A DNA stretch of 64,000 nucleotides, from contig CAMWBY010000003.1 in assembly GCA_947172645.1 (NCBI GenBank), positions 124,001 through 188,000 of the forward strand, written 5' to 3'. The position numbers were made by a program, and so were the translations under genes. The notes under the pieces were generated by a model. The model ran no database searches and was not told the origin of the DNA. It saw only the letters and a list, made by a program, of their open reading frames with translations. Shown in pieces: positions 54,459 to 62,758 of this stretch (positions are counted from its first letter, which is position 1; every line of letters begins with the position of its first letter). The DNA comes from an uncultured Lachnospiraceae bacterium. GTDB lineage: Bacteria; Bacillota; Clostridia; Lachnospirales; Lachnospiraceae.

Positions 54459-56072
54459 TTAACGGCAAAACCTTGCGCCGATTTTTTCTGCAATCAGCAT
54501 ACCGTCCATGGCTGCGGATGTAATCCCGCCCGCATACCCTGCACCTTCTCCGCAAGGATATAACCCTCTTACGGCTGACTGCCCTGTCTCGTCGCGCATG
54601 ATTTTTACCGGAGAAGAAGTCCTGCTCTCAATACCGGACAGATAGGCGCCGCTGTCCGCAAAGCCCGGCATGCTTTGACCAATTAAGTCAATCCCCTCTG
54701 TAATGGCTTCATTTAATGCCGGAGGTAATATATCATGCACTGCAGCCATACGGTATTCGCCCTTCACCGCCGGGACAAACCCGGGGTATTTCTCATTTAT
54801 CATGGATGCGCCCGGTTCTTCTCCGGTTACGGACTGCCTGTAGCTGCCGTAAGTCTCCACCGGGACCGCTCCTGTGCCGATGCGGTATGCCCGCTCTTCC
54901 AATTCCCTCTGGAAAGCAACGCCCGCAAGGGCGGATGCGCTTCCGTAATCTTCCGGCGTGACCGTGGCAATAATCGCGCTGTTGCTGTTATCCCCGTCGC
55001 GTCCGCTGTAACTCATGCCGTTCACCGCAAGTCGTCCCGGTTCCGAGGATGCGTTGACCACATAGCCTCCGGGACACATGCAGAAAGAGTAGACTCCTCT
55101 GCCGGAGGAAGTCTGTGCCGTCACTTTATAGTTTGCCGCCGGGAGGAGTGGATTATCTTCCTGCCCGTATTGAAGCCGGTTAATCATTTTGCGGGGATGT
55201 TCCATACGCAGCCCCACCGCAAAGGGTTTTGCTTCCATAGGTATTTTTCTTGCATGCAGCATCTCAAAAGTATCCCGTGCGCTGTGTCCCATGGCCAGGA
55301 CGGCCACACTGCATGGTATCTTCTCCGTCCCGTTCACGGTTATGCCCGCCACATGTCCATCTTCCAGGCACAAGTCCGTCATCTGTGCGCCGAACCGTAT
55401 CTCACCGCCCCATGAAATAATCTGTTCCCGGAGGTTGCGTACCACCCTACAAAGGATATCTGTGCCGATGTGCGGCCTGGCCTCATAGAGAATCTCCTCC
55501 GGGGCGCCTGCCTTCACGAAGATTCTTAAGACCTCACGGTTTCTGCCATGCTTGTCTTTTACTAAAGTATTCAGTTTCCCATCCGAGAAAGTACCTGCGC
55601 CCCCTTCGCCGAACTGCACATTGGAAGCGGGGTCAAGTGTACCTTCTCTCCAGAATTTCTCCACGTCTTCCAGACGCTTCTCCACACATTCACCCCTCTC
55701 TAAAATCAGCGGGCGGTAACCGTATCTGGACAAGAAATAGCCGCAGAATAACCCTGCCGGCCCGGTTCCGATAATCACAGGCCTGGAAGCAAGGGCGCTG
55801 CCGCCTGCGGGGGGAAAACTGTATGGTTTAGGTTCTATGGCCTGCACCTGCGCGCTTCGGCATCCGGCCAGTATTTTGTCCTGTGACTTCACCTGCACGT
55901 CCACGGCGTAAATCACCATAATATCGGGCTTTTTGCGGGCGTCGATGGATTTCTTCGCAATGTGCCAGGCCAGGATGTTCTCCGGCGGGGTGCGAAGTAT
56001 TTTGGCCGTGCGGCGCAATATGTCCTCCCGTGTATGGGATAAGGGAAGTTTTACTTGGTTTATGCGAATCAT
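54459..56072 (-). CDS. FAD-dependent oxidoreductase, uncharacterised
   Basis: A 537 aa flavoprotein of the NAD(P)/FAD family seen in Firmicutes as a conserved uncharacterised protein. Seen: an N-terminal ferredoxin-like lead (IRINQVKLPLSHTRE, then AKKSIDARKKP), Rossmann FAD motif VIIGTGPAGLFCGYFLSRYG, GEGGAGTFSDGKLNT, and the final flavin contact LYPCGEGAGYAGGITSAAMDG. Substrate unknown. ATG 56070-56072 has AAGG 8 nt upstream. Confidence 0.93.
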   Translation of the reverse strand: MIRINQVKLPLSHTREDILRRTAKILRTPPENILAWHIAKKSIDARKKPDIMVIYAVDVQVKSQDKILAGCRSAQVQAIEPKPYSFPPAGGSALASRPVIIGTGPAGLFCGYFLSRYGYRPLILERGECVEKRLEDVEKFWREGTLDPASNVQFGEGGAGTFSDGKLNTLVKDKHGRNREVLRIFVKAGAPEEILYEARPHIGTDILCRVVRNLREQIISWGGEIRFGAQMTDLCLEDGHVAGITVNGTEKIPCSVAVLAMGHSARDTFEMLHARKIPMEAKPFAVGLRMEHPRKMINRLQYGQEDNPLLPAANYKVTAQTSSGRGVYSFCMCPGGYVVNASSEPGRLAVNGMSYSGRDGDNSNSAIIATVTPEDYGSASALAGVAFQRELEERAYRIGTGAVPVETYGSYRQSVTGEEPGASMINEKYPGFVPAVKGEYRMAAVHDILPPALNEAITEGIDLIGQSMPGFADSGAYLSGIESRTSSPVKIMRDETGQSAVRGLYPCGEGAGYAGGITSAAMDGMLIAEKIGARFCR

Positions 56073-56196
56073 TGGTTTTACCTTCAAACGAGTTCTAAGC
56101 GAGTACTAAAAAATTATACTTTAAAACATTCACTAAGACAAGAGAAAAAGCAAACGCGAATATCCACAAAAGGTTTTTCTATGGCAAATAAAATGT

Positions 56197-56202
56197 TATA
56201 AT
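56197..56202 (+). promoter_or_regulatory. -10 box of the DUF2971 gene
   Basis: TATAAT on the plus strand (56197-56202), about 50 nt before the gene. A TTTTTC stretch 16-17 bp upstream is the only -35 candidate and is weak. Confidence 0.5.
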
Positions 56203-56253
56203 ATGGACATAGATAAAACCAATCCAGGATTCTTTCCATAGGAGGTGGCCCTT

Positions 56254-57075
56254 ATGCTCTACCACTATACAGATTTCGCAGCGTTCGACGGCATCATCCG
56301 ATGTGGGGAACTGCGGCTCAACAATATACTGAACATGAATGACGCTTCCGAGATGACGCTGTTTATGAACGGCATCTGCAAAGCCGTCATCAATAAGCTC
56401 CGCCCGGAATGTGATAACGACAAGCTTATGGATGCCCGGAATTTTTTTATCAGCGAAATGGAACAGGAATTTAATTACTCCGCCTATGCGGCGTGTTTCT
56501 CCAGATACCGGGACGACGCATCACAGTGGGAAAGATACGGACACTTAGGGCAAGGCGTGTGCATTGCATTCCACGAAGTGCTTATGAAGAAAATGGTGGG
56601 CGGCGTAGTTTCCTTACAGGAAGTATATTATCAGGAAGATATGCGGGAGCATCATCTGGTGGATGAATTTTACCGGGTCATGAAGAATGCGGACTCTCTT
56701 TCCATGGAAATACCCAGGTTACAGAGCCTGATGAGCGATGCGTGGGTAGAATCGGCTGCTTTCAAGCACCCTTCTTTTGCAAATGAGAAAGAATTCCGCC
56801 TGGTGGTATCGCCTTTTGTCTCCAATGATTTCGCGGTGGAACCGAAATACCATGTGGCGAAGGGGCGAATCAAGAAATACTATCCGCTGGATTTGAACCG
56901 GATGTGCGGCAGGCTCGGTATGCACCTGTCGGATCTTGTAGGCGAAATTATTATAGGCCCCACCTCATCCCAATCCCTCCCGGTCCTGCAAGATTATCTG
57001 TCGGACTGCGGGCTGAATATACTGAAAGATAAAATCAGCATGTCGGACTGCCCACTGCGCAAGCCTACGTCTTAG
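56254..57075 (+). CDS. DUF2971 family protein
   Basis: A 273 aa soluble protein of the DUF2971 family. Seen: the opening LYHYTDFAAFDGIIRCGELRL, NDASEMTLFMNGI, ACFSRYRDDASQWERYGHLG, FANEKEFRLVVSPF, and a C-terminal IGPTSSQSLPVLQ. The role is unknown; the family appears scattered, sometimes in mobile or defence settings. GGAGG lies 8 nt before ATG 56254. It lies alone between minus-strand genes, with its own -10 box and a shared terminator, so it may be an inserted single gene. Confidence 0.88.
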   Translation: MLYHYTDFAAFDGIIRCGELRLNNILNMNDASEMTLFMNGICKAVINKLRPECDNDKLMDARNFFISEMEQEFNYSAYAACFSRYRDDASQWERYGHLGQGVCIAFHEVLMKKMVGGVVSLQEVYYQEDMREHHLVDEFYRVMKNADSLSMEIPRLQSLMSDAWVESAAFKHPSFANEKEFRLVVSPFVSNDFAVEPKYHVAKGRIKKYYPLDLNRMCGRLGMHLSDLVGEIIIGPTSSQSLPVLQDYLSDCGLNILKDKISMSDCPLRKPTS

Positions 57076-57095
57076 GACGCATCAAAATTCAAAAA

Positions 57096-57123
57096 ACGCC
57101 GCAGAAAAATTGCTCTGCGGCGT
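57096..57123. terminator. Bidirectional terminator between convergent genes
   Basis: A 9-bp perfect stem ACGCCGCAG/CTGCGGCGT (57096-57104, 57115-57123) with T-rich tails on both strands. It sits between the DUF2971 gene and the lipoprotein gene and should end both. Confidence 0.85.
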
Positions 57124-57143
57124 CTGCATTTTCTTTTATTTTC

Positions 57144-57887
57144 CTATTTCACTTCCAAAGAAGTAATGTGTGGGTTCACTCCCTCATACCAGTACAGGAA
57201 ACCTTCCATGTCTACCGTATCGCCGATGTTCAGCCCTTTCACAGCGGCATATACGTCTGTCGTATTGTCGCACAGATAAGACTCAACGGTGAAGGTATAT
57301 GTATTTCCGTCAAGGGAAACATTAAAGTACAAATCATCCCCGTCCTGTCCGGAACCGTCCCAGTTATAGAGGAATGCCACGTCATTGCCACTGTCATCCT
57401 GCCCCGCCGCTTCCACGGTCATGCCTTTAAAAGAAACGAACTTATTCTGATGGTTAATCAAGTCGTCCGATGCAAGAATGGAAGTAACGTCTTCTGCTTC
57501 TGCGATATAATTGCCTTCTTCGATTTCAAATGTGGCGTCGGTAATCTCGATTTCACCCGACCACTCTGACTTATAGCCTGTCACTTTCATCTTCGTGCCA
57601 GGTGTAAGCTTCTCATAGTCTTCTTCGGAACATGCCATGTTGTACAGAAAATATGCTCCGTCCTTATCCTGTGCATACACTGTTGCCTGGTTTTCCCACC
57701 AGGACTGTTTCGCCTGCACGTAAGCTTCGATGACAACCTCCGAATTGAGTTGTGCAGCCATGTACTCATCGTAAGTCATGACGCCTTCGGATTTCACATC
57801 TTCCCCGCCATCGCCGCCTTTGGAACCGCATCCTGCACATGCGAATACCAGTGCAAGAACCAACAGTAATGATGTAAATTTTTTCAT
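57144..57887 (-). CDS. Lipoprotein with OB-like repeated domain
   Basis: A 247 aa exported lipoprotein. Seen: signal peptide and lipobox ACAGC with Cys at about residue 20, then two related beta-rich halves with VVIEAYVQAKQSWW and FVSFKGMTVEAAG and a last INIGD-like turn (LNIGDTVDMEGFLYWY) that resemble OB-fold domains of the tRNA-anticodon-binding type. Function unknown. GAGGAG lies 5 nt before ATG 57887. Follows the sugar ABC operon but with a 122-bp gap. Confidence 0.8.
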   Translation of the reverse strand: MKKFTSLLLVLALVFACAGCGSKGGDGGEDVKSEGVMTYDEYMAAQLNSEVVIEAYVQAKQSWWENQATVYAQDKDGAYFLYNMACSEEDYEKLTPGTKMKVTGYKSEWSGEIEITDATFEIEEGNYIAEAEDVTSILASDDLINHQNKFVSFKGMTVEAAGQDDSGNDVAFLYNWDGSGQDGDDLYFNVSLDGNTYTFTVESYLCDNTTDVYAAVKGLNIGDTVDMEGFLYWYEGVNPHITSLEVK

Positions 57888-58009
57888 TTCTTCTCCTCTT
57901 TTCTTTTCACACTCATTGTGTAGTATGTACTTGCCGCAATAGTCTGCGTGGCTATGTCTGCGACCACACTAAGTATACATGAATTTTCCAATAAATCAAT
58001 AGGATTTTC

Positions 58010-59620
58010 TTATTTCCTGGCTTTTAGCCACAAAACATAGGCGACAATACACGCCCACGCCGCTGCCAGCGACCACAATAAGATAAGCGCTTCCCGGGGC
58101 AGCGCTCCCAGTTCCTGACGCTGTGAGGAGACGCGGTTATTTTGTATGCCGATTTGGTCAAGCCGATACAGAGAAGAGATATCGCCGTATAGCCCGTCTA
58201 TATATGCTCCGTCAACTTTCTGCCCCCTGTTGACGGATTTGACTGTGTTTTCAATCAACTGTCCCGCCGCATCGCGCAGAGACGTAGACCCTACAAACAC
58301 CGGCGTGACGAAAGTATTTCCCACATTGTCAAGCAGCAGCCTGGACGCCTTAATCTTGACGTCATAATACAGTGCGTTATCCTCGCCGCACCGGGATAAA
58401 TAGTCCTGGTATCCGTCCGATTCCTGCGCCTTTATGGTTACCGGCACATATCCTTCCGTCTCCGCGTAGGCAGTCTGCACCTCATTGGTCAGAAGATACT
58501 GTGTAAACAGCCATGACGCCATGACTTCCTGCGGGTCCTCCTTATTAAAAATGCACACGGACGGTCCCTGGGAAATCATCTGTGGATTCGCGGGGTCGAA
58601 CTGAGGAATTGGCATCACGCATGTCTCAAACCGGGCCAGTTTGTCTTCACTGATATCGGAAAGAGGCGCGTCCGTCCCCATCCATGTGGCGCCCGCCGTG
58701 GAATCTATGGCGAACAGGCATTGCCCTGCGTTCAGAAAGTTGGCAGGATAGCTTGAAATCTTAAAGGTGGAGAATGCCCCGCTTTCGGCGTGAACCGCGA
58801 TTTCCGACAGCAGTTCTTTTGTCGTATCGTGAAAGAGCAGGATTTCGCCTTCCTCAGTGGAATAATCTGCGCCCTTTTGCCGGAGCATTTGAATCATCAT
58901 ATTGTCGGTAGACTTATAGATGAAGGGAATCATCACTTTCTGCCCGTTGACTTTAAAGTTTCCGTCTTCGTCTTTCTCCATGGCGGCTTCCGAGACCTCC
59001 CATATAAAATCCCATGTAAGATTGTCCGGCAGGCTGTAACCCAGCTTTTCCACATAAGTCTTATTGATGTAACATGCTTCCGTGGAGCGCATATAAGGCA
59101 ATGCATAATGATGCCCGTCTATCATGCATTCCTCCAGAAACTGGGGGATAACCTCATCCGTCCTCGGAGAATCAAATTTCACCTTGTTTCCCCCAAGCCC
59201 GTATTCTTTATGTGAAGCCAACTCGTCCAATGGCACTACCAGATTGGTGCCCGTAAGATAAGTCGCGATATGGTCCGGGTAAGTAATGCAGACATTGGGC
59301 GTCGTGCCTGTGGCGATATTTGTGATGACATCGTTATAGATTTTGCCGTAATCCGTGTACAGCCGCAGGTTTACCGTGATATTCGGATACAGCTTCTCAA
59401 AATCCGCAATTGCCTTCTCATAGATGGCAGTCTGTGTCTTATTCGTGTCATTCTTCGCCCAGAATGTGATTTCATACGCCTCAGAAGTCTCAAATTCTTC
59501 CGGCATACAGAAAGCATCCAATCCTTCCCTGCCGTGGCATCCGGCGAGCACGGACAGACATATAAACATTAACGCTATAAGCGTCGGATATTTTTTCCTG
59601 TAAATTTTTTTCTGCATCAT
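58010..59620 (-). CDS. ABC solute-binding lipoprotein with C-terminal membrane segment
   Basis: A 536 aa extracellular binding protein, sugar type. Seen: lipobox VLAGC (Cys at about residue 26), the binding-protein start ITFWAKNDTNKTQTAIYEKA, YAETEGYVPV near residue 400 and the LARFETCVMPIPQFDP region. The end is unusual: a hydrophobic stretch ILLWSLAAAWACIVAYVLWL with a short basic tail, which would add a second membrane anchor. ATG 59618-59620 with AAAGG 7 nt upstream is chosen. Substrate unknown. Confidence 0.9.
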   Translation of the reverse strand: MMQKKIYRKKYPTLIALMFICLSVLAGCHGREGLDAFCMPEEFETSEAYEITFWAKNDTNKTQTAIYEKAIADFEKLYPNITVNLRLYTDYGKIYNDVITNIATGTTPNVCITYPDHIATYLTGTNLVVPLDELASHKEYGLGGNKVKFDSPRTDEVIPQFLEECMIDGHHYALPYMRSTEACYINKTYVEKLGYSLPDNLTWDFIWEVSEAAMEKDEDGNFKVNGQKVMIPFIYKSTDNMMIQMLRQKGADYSTEEGEILLFHDTTKELLSEIAVHAESGAFSTFKISSYPANFLNAGQCLFAIDSTAGATWMGTDAPLSDISEDKLARFETCVMPIPQFDPANPQMISQGPSVCIFNKEDPQEVMASWLFTQYLLTNEVQTAYAETEGYVPVTIKAQESDGYQDYLSRCGEDNALYYDVKIKASRLLLDNVGNTFVTPVFVGSTSLRDAAGQLIENTVKSVNRGQKVDGAYIDGLYGDISSLYRLDQIGIQNNRVSSQRQELGALPREALILLWSLAAAWACIVAYVLWLKARK

Positions 59621-59692
59621 ACACATGCCTTTCTAAAGTCCGCTCCGTCTTACTTCCCGCAAGCAACGGGGCAATGCCTGCCATATGGGACA

Positions 59693-60559
59693 TCAGCCTT
59701 TCGTACCGCCTCTTGACACGCCTTCCATCACTTTCTTGCGAAATACAAGGAACAGGATAATCAGCGGGACGGAAATCACCACCACTGCCGCCATCATCGC
59801 GGGAATATTTTCCCGGCCAAAGCCGTTCTCCCTGATTTCCTGAATACCGTTGGACACAAGGAAGTAATCTGCGTCATCTGTGATAAGACGAGGCCATACA
59901 TAAGAGTTCCAGCACTCGATTATTTTCAGGATTGTGATGGTGATAAGCGTCGGTTTGGAGAGCGGCACCATCACTTTTAACAGATACTTCAGGTCGGACG
60001 TGCCGTCCACCTTCGCTGCATAATAGAGGCTGTCCGGAATCTGTTCAAAGTTTTCTTTTAACAGATAGATATAGAAAACAGACGTGACAGAAGGCAGAAT
60101 CAGCCCGGTAAACGTATTGCGCATATCAAGATTCGTGACAGTCATAAAGTTTGTGATAACGACCAGTTCATTGGGAATCATCATCAGGGACAGGAAAAGG
60201 ATAAATGCGGCGTTCTTACCGAAAAATTCAAGTCTCGCAAAGGCAAACGCCGCCAAGGTGATGACAAAAAGCATGAGCGCCGTAGTAACCAGCGTAAAAA
60301 CCAATGTATTTGTCAGATACCTGCCAAGCGGTACGGCTGTGAACGCATCCGCGTAATTTTCCATGGTGGGAGTAAGCGTAAAGAATTTCGGGATATATTC
60401 TGAACTGTATGCCCCGTAACTCTTTACCGACGTCAACACCATCCAGTAGAAAGGAAACAGAACAATAATGCCCCATAGTGACAACAGAACATAAGTCACG
60501 GTACGCACAATGATTCTGCGGTTTCTGTCTGTTTTTTCGATTTGGTCTAATTTTTCCAT
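59693..60559 (-). CDS. Carbohydrate ABC transporter permease, second subunit
   Basis: A 288 aa permease of the UgpE/MalG type. Seen: about six membrane segments (VLLSLWGIIVLFPFYWMVL, FVLFIA-type helices), and the EAA loop DSLYYAAKVDGTSDLKYLLKVMVPLSKP that binds the ATPase. ATG 60557-60559 is chosen over TTG 60583, which lacks a ribosome site. Order ATPase, permease, permease, binding protein suits a single sugar importer operon. Confidence 0.94.
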   Translation of the reverse strand: MEKLDQIEKTDRNRRIIVRTVTYVLLSLWGIIVLFPFYWMVLTSVKSYGAYSSEYIPKFFTLTPTMENYADAFTAVPLGRYLTNTLVFTLVTTALMLFVITLAAFAFARLEFFGKNAAFILFLSLMMIPNELVVITNFMTVTNLDMRNTFTGLILPSVTSVFYIYLLKENFEQIPDSLYYAAKVDGTSDLKYLLKVMVPLSKPTLITITILKIIECWNSYVWPRLITDDADYFLVSNGIQEIRENGFGRENIPAMMAAVVVISVPLIILFLVFRKKVMEGVSRGGTKG

Positions 60560-60602
60560 CTTCGTCTTCCATTCCTGTATCAAATATGAAACACTATAAA
60601 CA

Positions 60603-61508
60603 TTAATAAGAAACCTTCTTCTTGCTGACGAGTAAGTTTATACAAGTGATTGTCAGCACAATGGCAAACAGAATGACAGCCGCTGCGGACGCATAGGAAG
60701 GATAACCGCCGCTGTCGCCGTAAAGCATATCGTATACATAGCCCACAATGGTGTTCATCCCCGCCGCATTTAAGTCCGTCCCAAACAGGGCGACCACATC
60801 ACTGTACGCCTTGAACGCCCCGATGAATCCGGTCACAACCAGATAAAAAATCATGGGCGAAATCATCGGAAGCGTAATCCGCATAAATATCCTGAATTTC
60901 GATGTGCCGTCCACCCTCGCCGCATTGTAATATTCCTGGTTGACATTGGATAAGGCGCTTGTCAGGATAAGGATTTTAAAAGGCATAACGACCCACACCG
61001 TATAGAAGCACAGGACAAACATCTTCGCCCAATAGGGCCCGTCGATAAAATCCACGCTCCCGCCTCCAAACCACATGATAAGTAAGTTAATCAACCCGTC
61101 AGAATAGGCCGTCTTCTTAAACAGAATCATAAACACAAGCCCCACTGCCAACGTATTCGTCACATAAGGCAGGAAGAAAACCGTCCGGAAAAACTCACGC
61201 AGCGGGCCGATGGAATGCAAACCTACGGAAATAAGGAGGGCGGCAGCCGTAGAAAGAGGAACGGTAATGACAACCAGGATAAACGTATTCTTTAACGCCT
61301 GCAGAAAATAAGGGTCATGCAGGACATAAGCATAGTTGTACGAGCCCACTCCAAAGTAGGTCTGCGACGCCGAATTATATCCTTCCTCAAAAGAATAGAC
61401 GAAAACATCAATCAGCGGATATACCATAAAAACGCCAAGGAAAAGAATGGCCGGCAAAAGATAAAGCCACCCTTTCAGGCTGCCTGCGGTTAATTTGTTC
61501 TTTATCAT
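60603..61508 (-). CDS. Carbohydrate ABC transporter permease, first subunit
   Basis: A 301 aa permease of the UgpA/MalF type. Seen: six membrane segments (GWLYLLPAILFLGVFMVYPL at the start), and the EAA loop EYYNAARVDGTSKFRIFMRITLP. GGAGG lies 10 nt before ATG 61508. Forms the channel with the second permease encoded 43 nt downstream. Confidence 0.95.
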   Translation of the reverse strand: MIKNKLTAGSLKGWLYLLPAILFLGVFMVYPLIDVFVYSFEEGYNSASQTYFGVGSYNYAYVLHDPYFLQALKNTFILVVITVPLSTAAALLISVGLHSIGPLREFFRTVFFLPYVTNTLAVGLVFMILFKKTAYSDGLINLLIMWFGGGSVDFIDGPYWAKMFVLCFYTVWVVMPFKILILTSALSNVNQEYYNAARVDGTSKFRIFMRITLPMISPMIFYLVVTGFIGAFKAYSDVVALFGTDLNAAGMNTIVGYVYDMLYGDSGGYPSYASAAAVILFAIVLTITCINLLVSKKKVSY

Positions 61509-61544
61509 TTCAATCTAACCTCCATAATTCCGCATCGCGGAATC

Positions 61545-62663
61545 TTACACCAACGCTGTTACCCGCTCTTCTGTAACCTTATCAAAAAGGAATACTTTAT
61601 GCGGAACCAGGTCAAACCTGACTGTCACTTCCCCGCCGTCATGCCGGGCCCCGATATCTACTCTGTTCTCCGTACCGATAAGCGCACGCACCGTAGGATT
61701 CAAAGAAGCTTCATGGGATGAGACAATGCTGATATCCCTTCCCATCACTTCCACTCCGTTTAATTTGCATCCCAGGGAGCCCTCCTCATTTAACACAAAT
61801 CCTTCCGGCCTGACGCCTGCATAGACGTCGCCGTCCGGTATGCCTGACGCCTCCATAACATCCTCCCCGCTTATGAACAACCGTCCATCTTTTACCTGCC
61901 CGGTAAACACATTGACAGGCGGCGTCCCGAGGAATCTTGCCACAAAAAGATTCACCGGATTGTCATATACTTCCTGGGGTCTGCCGATTTGCTGTACGAT
62001 ACCGTCCTTCATAACGACAATCATGTCCGAGATACTCATCGCTTCTTCCTGGTCGTGGGTGACAAAAATTGTGGTAATCTTCGTCTCTCTCTGTATTCTC
62101 CTGATTTCCTCCCTTGTCTGCAACCGCAGGCGGGCGTCCAGATTGGAAAGAGGCTCGTCGAGAAGAAGTACCTTGGGCATCTTCACCAATGCGCGGGCAA
62201 TCGCAACGCGTTGCTGCTGTCCGCCGGACAGCTCTCTCGGCCTGCGCTCCATCAATTCACTAATCTGGACAAGGTTTGCCGCCTCCTCTGCCCTTTTAAG
62301 CATTTCTGTCTTGGAAAGCTTGTCCTCCCCTTTCAGGTTCTGTAATGGAAACAAAATATTCTGGCGCACCGTCAGATGAGGATACAGCGCATAATTCTGA
62401 AATACAAGCCCTATGCCCCTGTGTTCCGGCGCAAGGTCAGTGACATCGTCTTCCCCGAAGAATATTTTCCCTTCTGTGGGTTTTATTAGGCCGCTGATTA
62501 AATTGAGCGTTGTACTCTTCCCACATCCGGAAGGGCCAAGCAAACCGATTAGCTTGCCGTCCGGGATTTCGAAATTAAAATCATTCACGGCAACGACATC
62601 TTGATGGTTTTTCCTGTCACGGCTTGGAAATTTCTTGGTCAGATTCTGCAATACAACTTTCAT
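61545..62663 (-). CDS. Sugar ABC transporter ATPase, UgpC/MsmX type
   Basis: A 372 aa ATPase. Seen: Walker A GPSGCGKST, Q-loop FQNYALYPHL, signature LSGGQQQRVAIARAL, Walker B LLLDEPLSNLD and H-loop VTHDQEEA, followed by the C-terminal regulatory TOBE/OB region (about residues 240-372) of the MalK/UgpC group. Such ATPases can serve several importers. ATG 62661-62663 is chosen; an ATG four codons upstream lies next to the AAGG. Confidence 0.95.
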   Translation of the reverse strand: MKVVLQNLTKKFPSRDRKNHQDVVAVNDFNFEIPDGKLIGLLGPSGCGKSTTLNLISGLIKPTEGKIFFGEDDVTDLAPEHRGIGLVFQNYALYPHLTVRQNILFPLQNLKGEDKLSKTEMLKRAEEAANLVQISELMERRPRELSGGQQQRVAIARALVKMPKVLLLDEPLSNLDARLRLQTREEIRRIQRETKITTIFVTHDQEEAMSISDMIVVMKDGIVQQIGRPQEVYDNPVNLFVARFLGTPPVNVFTGQVKDGRLFISGEDVMEASGIPDGDVYAGVRPEGFVLNEEGSLGCKLNGVEVMGRDISIVSSHEASLNPTVRALIGTENRVDIGARHDGGEVTVRFDLVPHKVFLFDKVTEERVTALV

Positions 62664-62710
62664 TCTTATGCCCATACCTTTCTTTTGGCGCGTATATTCT
62701 TTCCCCTAGA

Positions 62711-62739
62711 AAAATGGCGGGGATTTCCCCACCATTTTT
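62711..62739 (-). terminator. Terminator after the chemoreceptor gene
   Basis: AAATGG and GGGG pair with CCCC and CCATTT around an ATTT loop (62711-62739), with a T-run on both strands. It separates the chemoreceptor gene (stop at 62759) from the sugar ABC operon. Confidence 0.85.
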
Positions 62740-62758
62740 CGGACAAGGTCTCTTGTGC

